Positions 62,797-64,000 of a stretch of 64,000 nt of DNA are shown piece after piece. The notes below the pieces were generated by a model. That model had not been told where the DNA came from. It saw only the letters and a program-made list of their open reading frames with translations, and searched no databases. Numbering within the stretch: the first letter of the stretch is position 1; each line of letters opens with the position of its first letter. The stretch covers positions 1,922,001 through 1,986,000 of the forward strand of contig OZ255629.1 of assembly GCA_965276785.1 (NCBI GenBank), given 5' to 3'. The translations under genes were made by a program, and so were the position numbers. This stretch comes from LMUY01 sp965276785. GTDB taxonomy: Bacteria; Pseudomonadota; Alphaproteobacteria; Acetobacterales; Acetobacteraceae.

Positions 62797-64000
62797 GGCA
62801 GGACCTTGCCCGGGTTCATCAATCCGGCCGGGTCGAGCGCGGCCTTGATCCGCCGCATGGCCTCCAATTCGGCCCCGCCACGCCATTCGGGCATCATGTA
62901 GGGCTTGAGCTGACCCACTCCATGCTCGGCGGAGAAGGAGCCGTCCAGCTCGCGCACCACCGCGCCCACCGCGTCCATGATGGCGTGGTCTTGCGCCAGG
63001 AAGGCGGCGGCGTCCATGCCTTCGGGCTGGGCGAAGTTGAAGTGGATGTTGCCGTCGCCGACATGGCCGAAGGCGACGCAGCGGGCGCCGGGGATCAGGG
63101 CCGCGACCGCCTCGGTGCCACGGCGCAGCAGCTCCGGCACGCGGGAGACCGGCACCGACACGTCGTTCTTTACCGAGGCGCCTTCGCGCTTCTGGGCCTC
63201 CGAATGCTCCTCGCGCAGCTTCCACAAGACCAGACGCTGGGTTTCGCTTTCGGCCAAGACGGCGTCGGTGACGGTGCCGTCCTCCATCGCCGTTGCCAGC
63301 ACGGCCTCCAGACCGGCGCGCACGCTGGCGCCCGGCTGGGAACTGGCCAGCTCAAGCAGCGCGTAGTGCGGCGCCGGGCCGATGGGCAGCGTAGCGCCGG
63401 GACTATGCTTCAATACCAGCGCCATGCCGGTCTCGCCCATGTATTCAAACGCCTGCAACGCCGCGCTATCCTGGGCCTGCACCCGGCCGAACAGTGCCAG
63501 CACCGCCTCCAGCGACGGTAGCGCGCAGAGTGCGGCCTCGCGCTGCTGCAACCGCGGCGCCAGCTTCAGGACGGCGGCGGTGATGATGCCAAGCGTGCCC
63601 TCCGACCCGATCAGCAGGTGGCGCAGGCTGTAGCCGGTGTTGTCCTTGCGCAGACGACGCATGCCGCTCCAGATTGAGCCGTCTGGCAGCACCGCCTCCA
63701 GGCCAAGCACCAGGTCACGCGCATTGCCATAGCGGACCGTGTTGTTGCCGCCGGCGTTGGTGGCGAGCACGCCGCCAATCTGCGCCGTGCCTTCCGAGGA
63801 GATCGAGAGCGGCAACAGGCAGCCGGCTTGCGCGGCAGCGTCCTGAGCGGCCTTGAGCGTGGCGCCCGCCTCGATGGAGAGGGTGAGGTCGACCGGGTCG
63901 ACCATGCGCACCCGGTTCATGCGGGCAAGGCTGATCACGACCTGACCCGGGCCGTCTGGCACACCGCCGCCGACCATGCTGGTATTGCCACCCTGCGGCA
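62793..64000 (-). CDS. FAD-linked oxidoreductase, GlcD/D2HGDH type (5' partial)
   Basis: Over 400 residues are visible; the N-terminus lies beyond the window edge. The FAD-binding part shows PQGGNTSMVGGGV and TNAGGNNTVRYGNARDLVLG. The C-terminal part has FGHVGDGNIHFNFAQPEG with the metal-binding His residues, and ends FSAEHGVGQLKPYMM and LDPAGLMNPGKVLP. This group oxidises D-2-hydroxyacids such as D-lactate, glycolate or 2-hydroxyglutarate. It is translationally coupled to the MFS gene. Confidence 0.92.
   Translation of the reverse strand, partial: PQGGNTSMVGGGVPDGPGQVVISLARMNRVRMVDPVDLTLSIEAGATLKAAQDAAAQAGCLLPLSISSEGTAQIGGVLATNAGGNNTVRYGNARDLVLGLEAVLPDGSIWSGMRRLRKDNTGYSLRHLLIGSEGTLGIITAAVLKLAPRLQQREAALCALPSLEAVLALFGRVQAQDSAALQAFEYMGETGMALVLKHSPGATLPIGPAPHYALLELASSQPGASVRAGLEAVLATAMEDGTVTDAVLAESETQRLVLWKLREEHSEAQKREGASVKNDVSVPVSRVPELLRRGTEAVAALIPGARCVAFGHVGDGNIHFNFAQPEGMDAAAFLAQDHAIMDAVGAVVRELDGSFSAEHGVGQLKPYMMPEWRGGAELEAMRRIKAALDPAGLMNPGKVLP

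Overview
The window is a GC-rich, densely packed stretch of bacterial chromosome. The two-piece, circularly permuted tmRNA gene, the SspB of alphaproteobacterial type, ThyX, Ku and a PaoABC-type oxidoreductase all point to an alphaproteobacterium. Gene content fits Rhodospirillales/Acetobacteraceae best, but this is an inference because no rRNA gene is present. I see no insertion sequence, prophage, CRISPR array, tRNA or rRNA. Most of the window is core metabolism with a few accessory islands.

Layout: 1-5.0 kb holds the end of a GntR/FCD regulator and a convergent RND efflux pair. 5.2-9.2 kb holds a Tyr/Pro-rich secreted protein, birA, hisF-hisE, an HIT protein and a PAS protein with a degenerate GGDEF domain. 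9.2-12.8 kb has an SDR and then larC-larE-larB, a translationally coupled nickel-pincer cofactor operon without larA. 12.9-15.3 kb has adenine deaminase coupled to an orphan phosphoribosyltransferase. 15.5-17.8 kb holds small genes (DUF4142-like lipoprotein, HAD phosphatase, SWIB, DUF1810). 17.8-21.6 kb encodes a three-subunit PaoABC-type aldehyde oxidoreductase, followed by ku and a Gly/Pro-rich secreted protein.

23.3-28.5 kb is a catabolic island: AraC regulator, sugar-type ABC transporter (binding protein, ATPase, permease) and a zinc alcohol dehydrogenase, probably for a sugar or polyol. 28.5-34.2 kb has two AsmA-superfamily envelope proteins flanking a NIPSNAP protein. 34.4-40.6 kb runs glnE, bcp, an amidase and two less known genes. 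40.6-42.4 kb is rbsK-thyX on the minus strand. 42.5-45.9 kb is a proteostasis neighbourhood: ssrA (tmRNA), an ankyrin protein, an IsdG-like haem monooxygenase, sspB, and class I fumarase. 46.0-48.4 kb is a compact acyl carrier protein / acyl-AMP ligase / ketoreductase operon, the best candidate here for an undescribed small pathway. 48.5-50.3 kb is a LysR/SDR divergent pair.

50.6-57.1 kb is a complete eight-gene SUF iron-sulphur operon read leftward from an Rrf2 regulator (sufB-C-D-S-U-T-A). It can serve the Fe-S enzymes seen here (PaoA/PaoB and class I fumarase). 57.1-64.0 kb holds small hypothetical proteins, a NUDIX hydrolase, an M29 aminopeptidase coupled to a nucleoside hydrolase, a DoxX-like membrane protein, a DHA2-type MFS exporter and a GlcD-type FAD oxidoreductase cut by the window edge.
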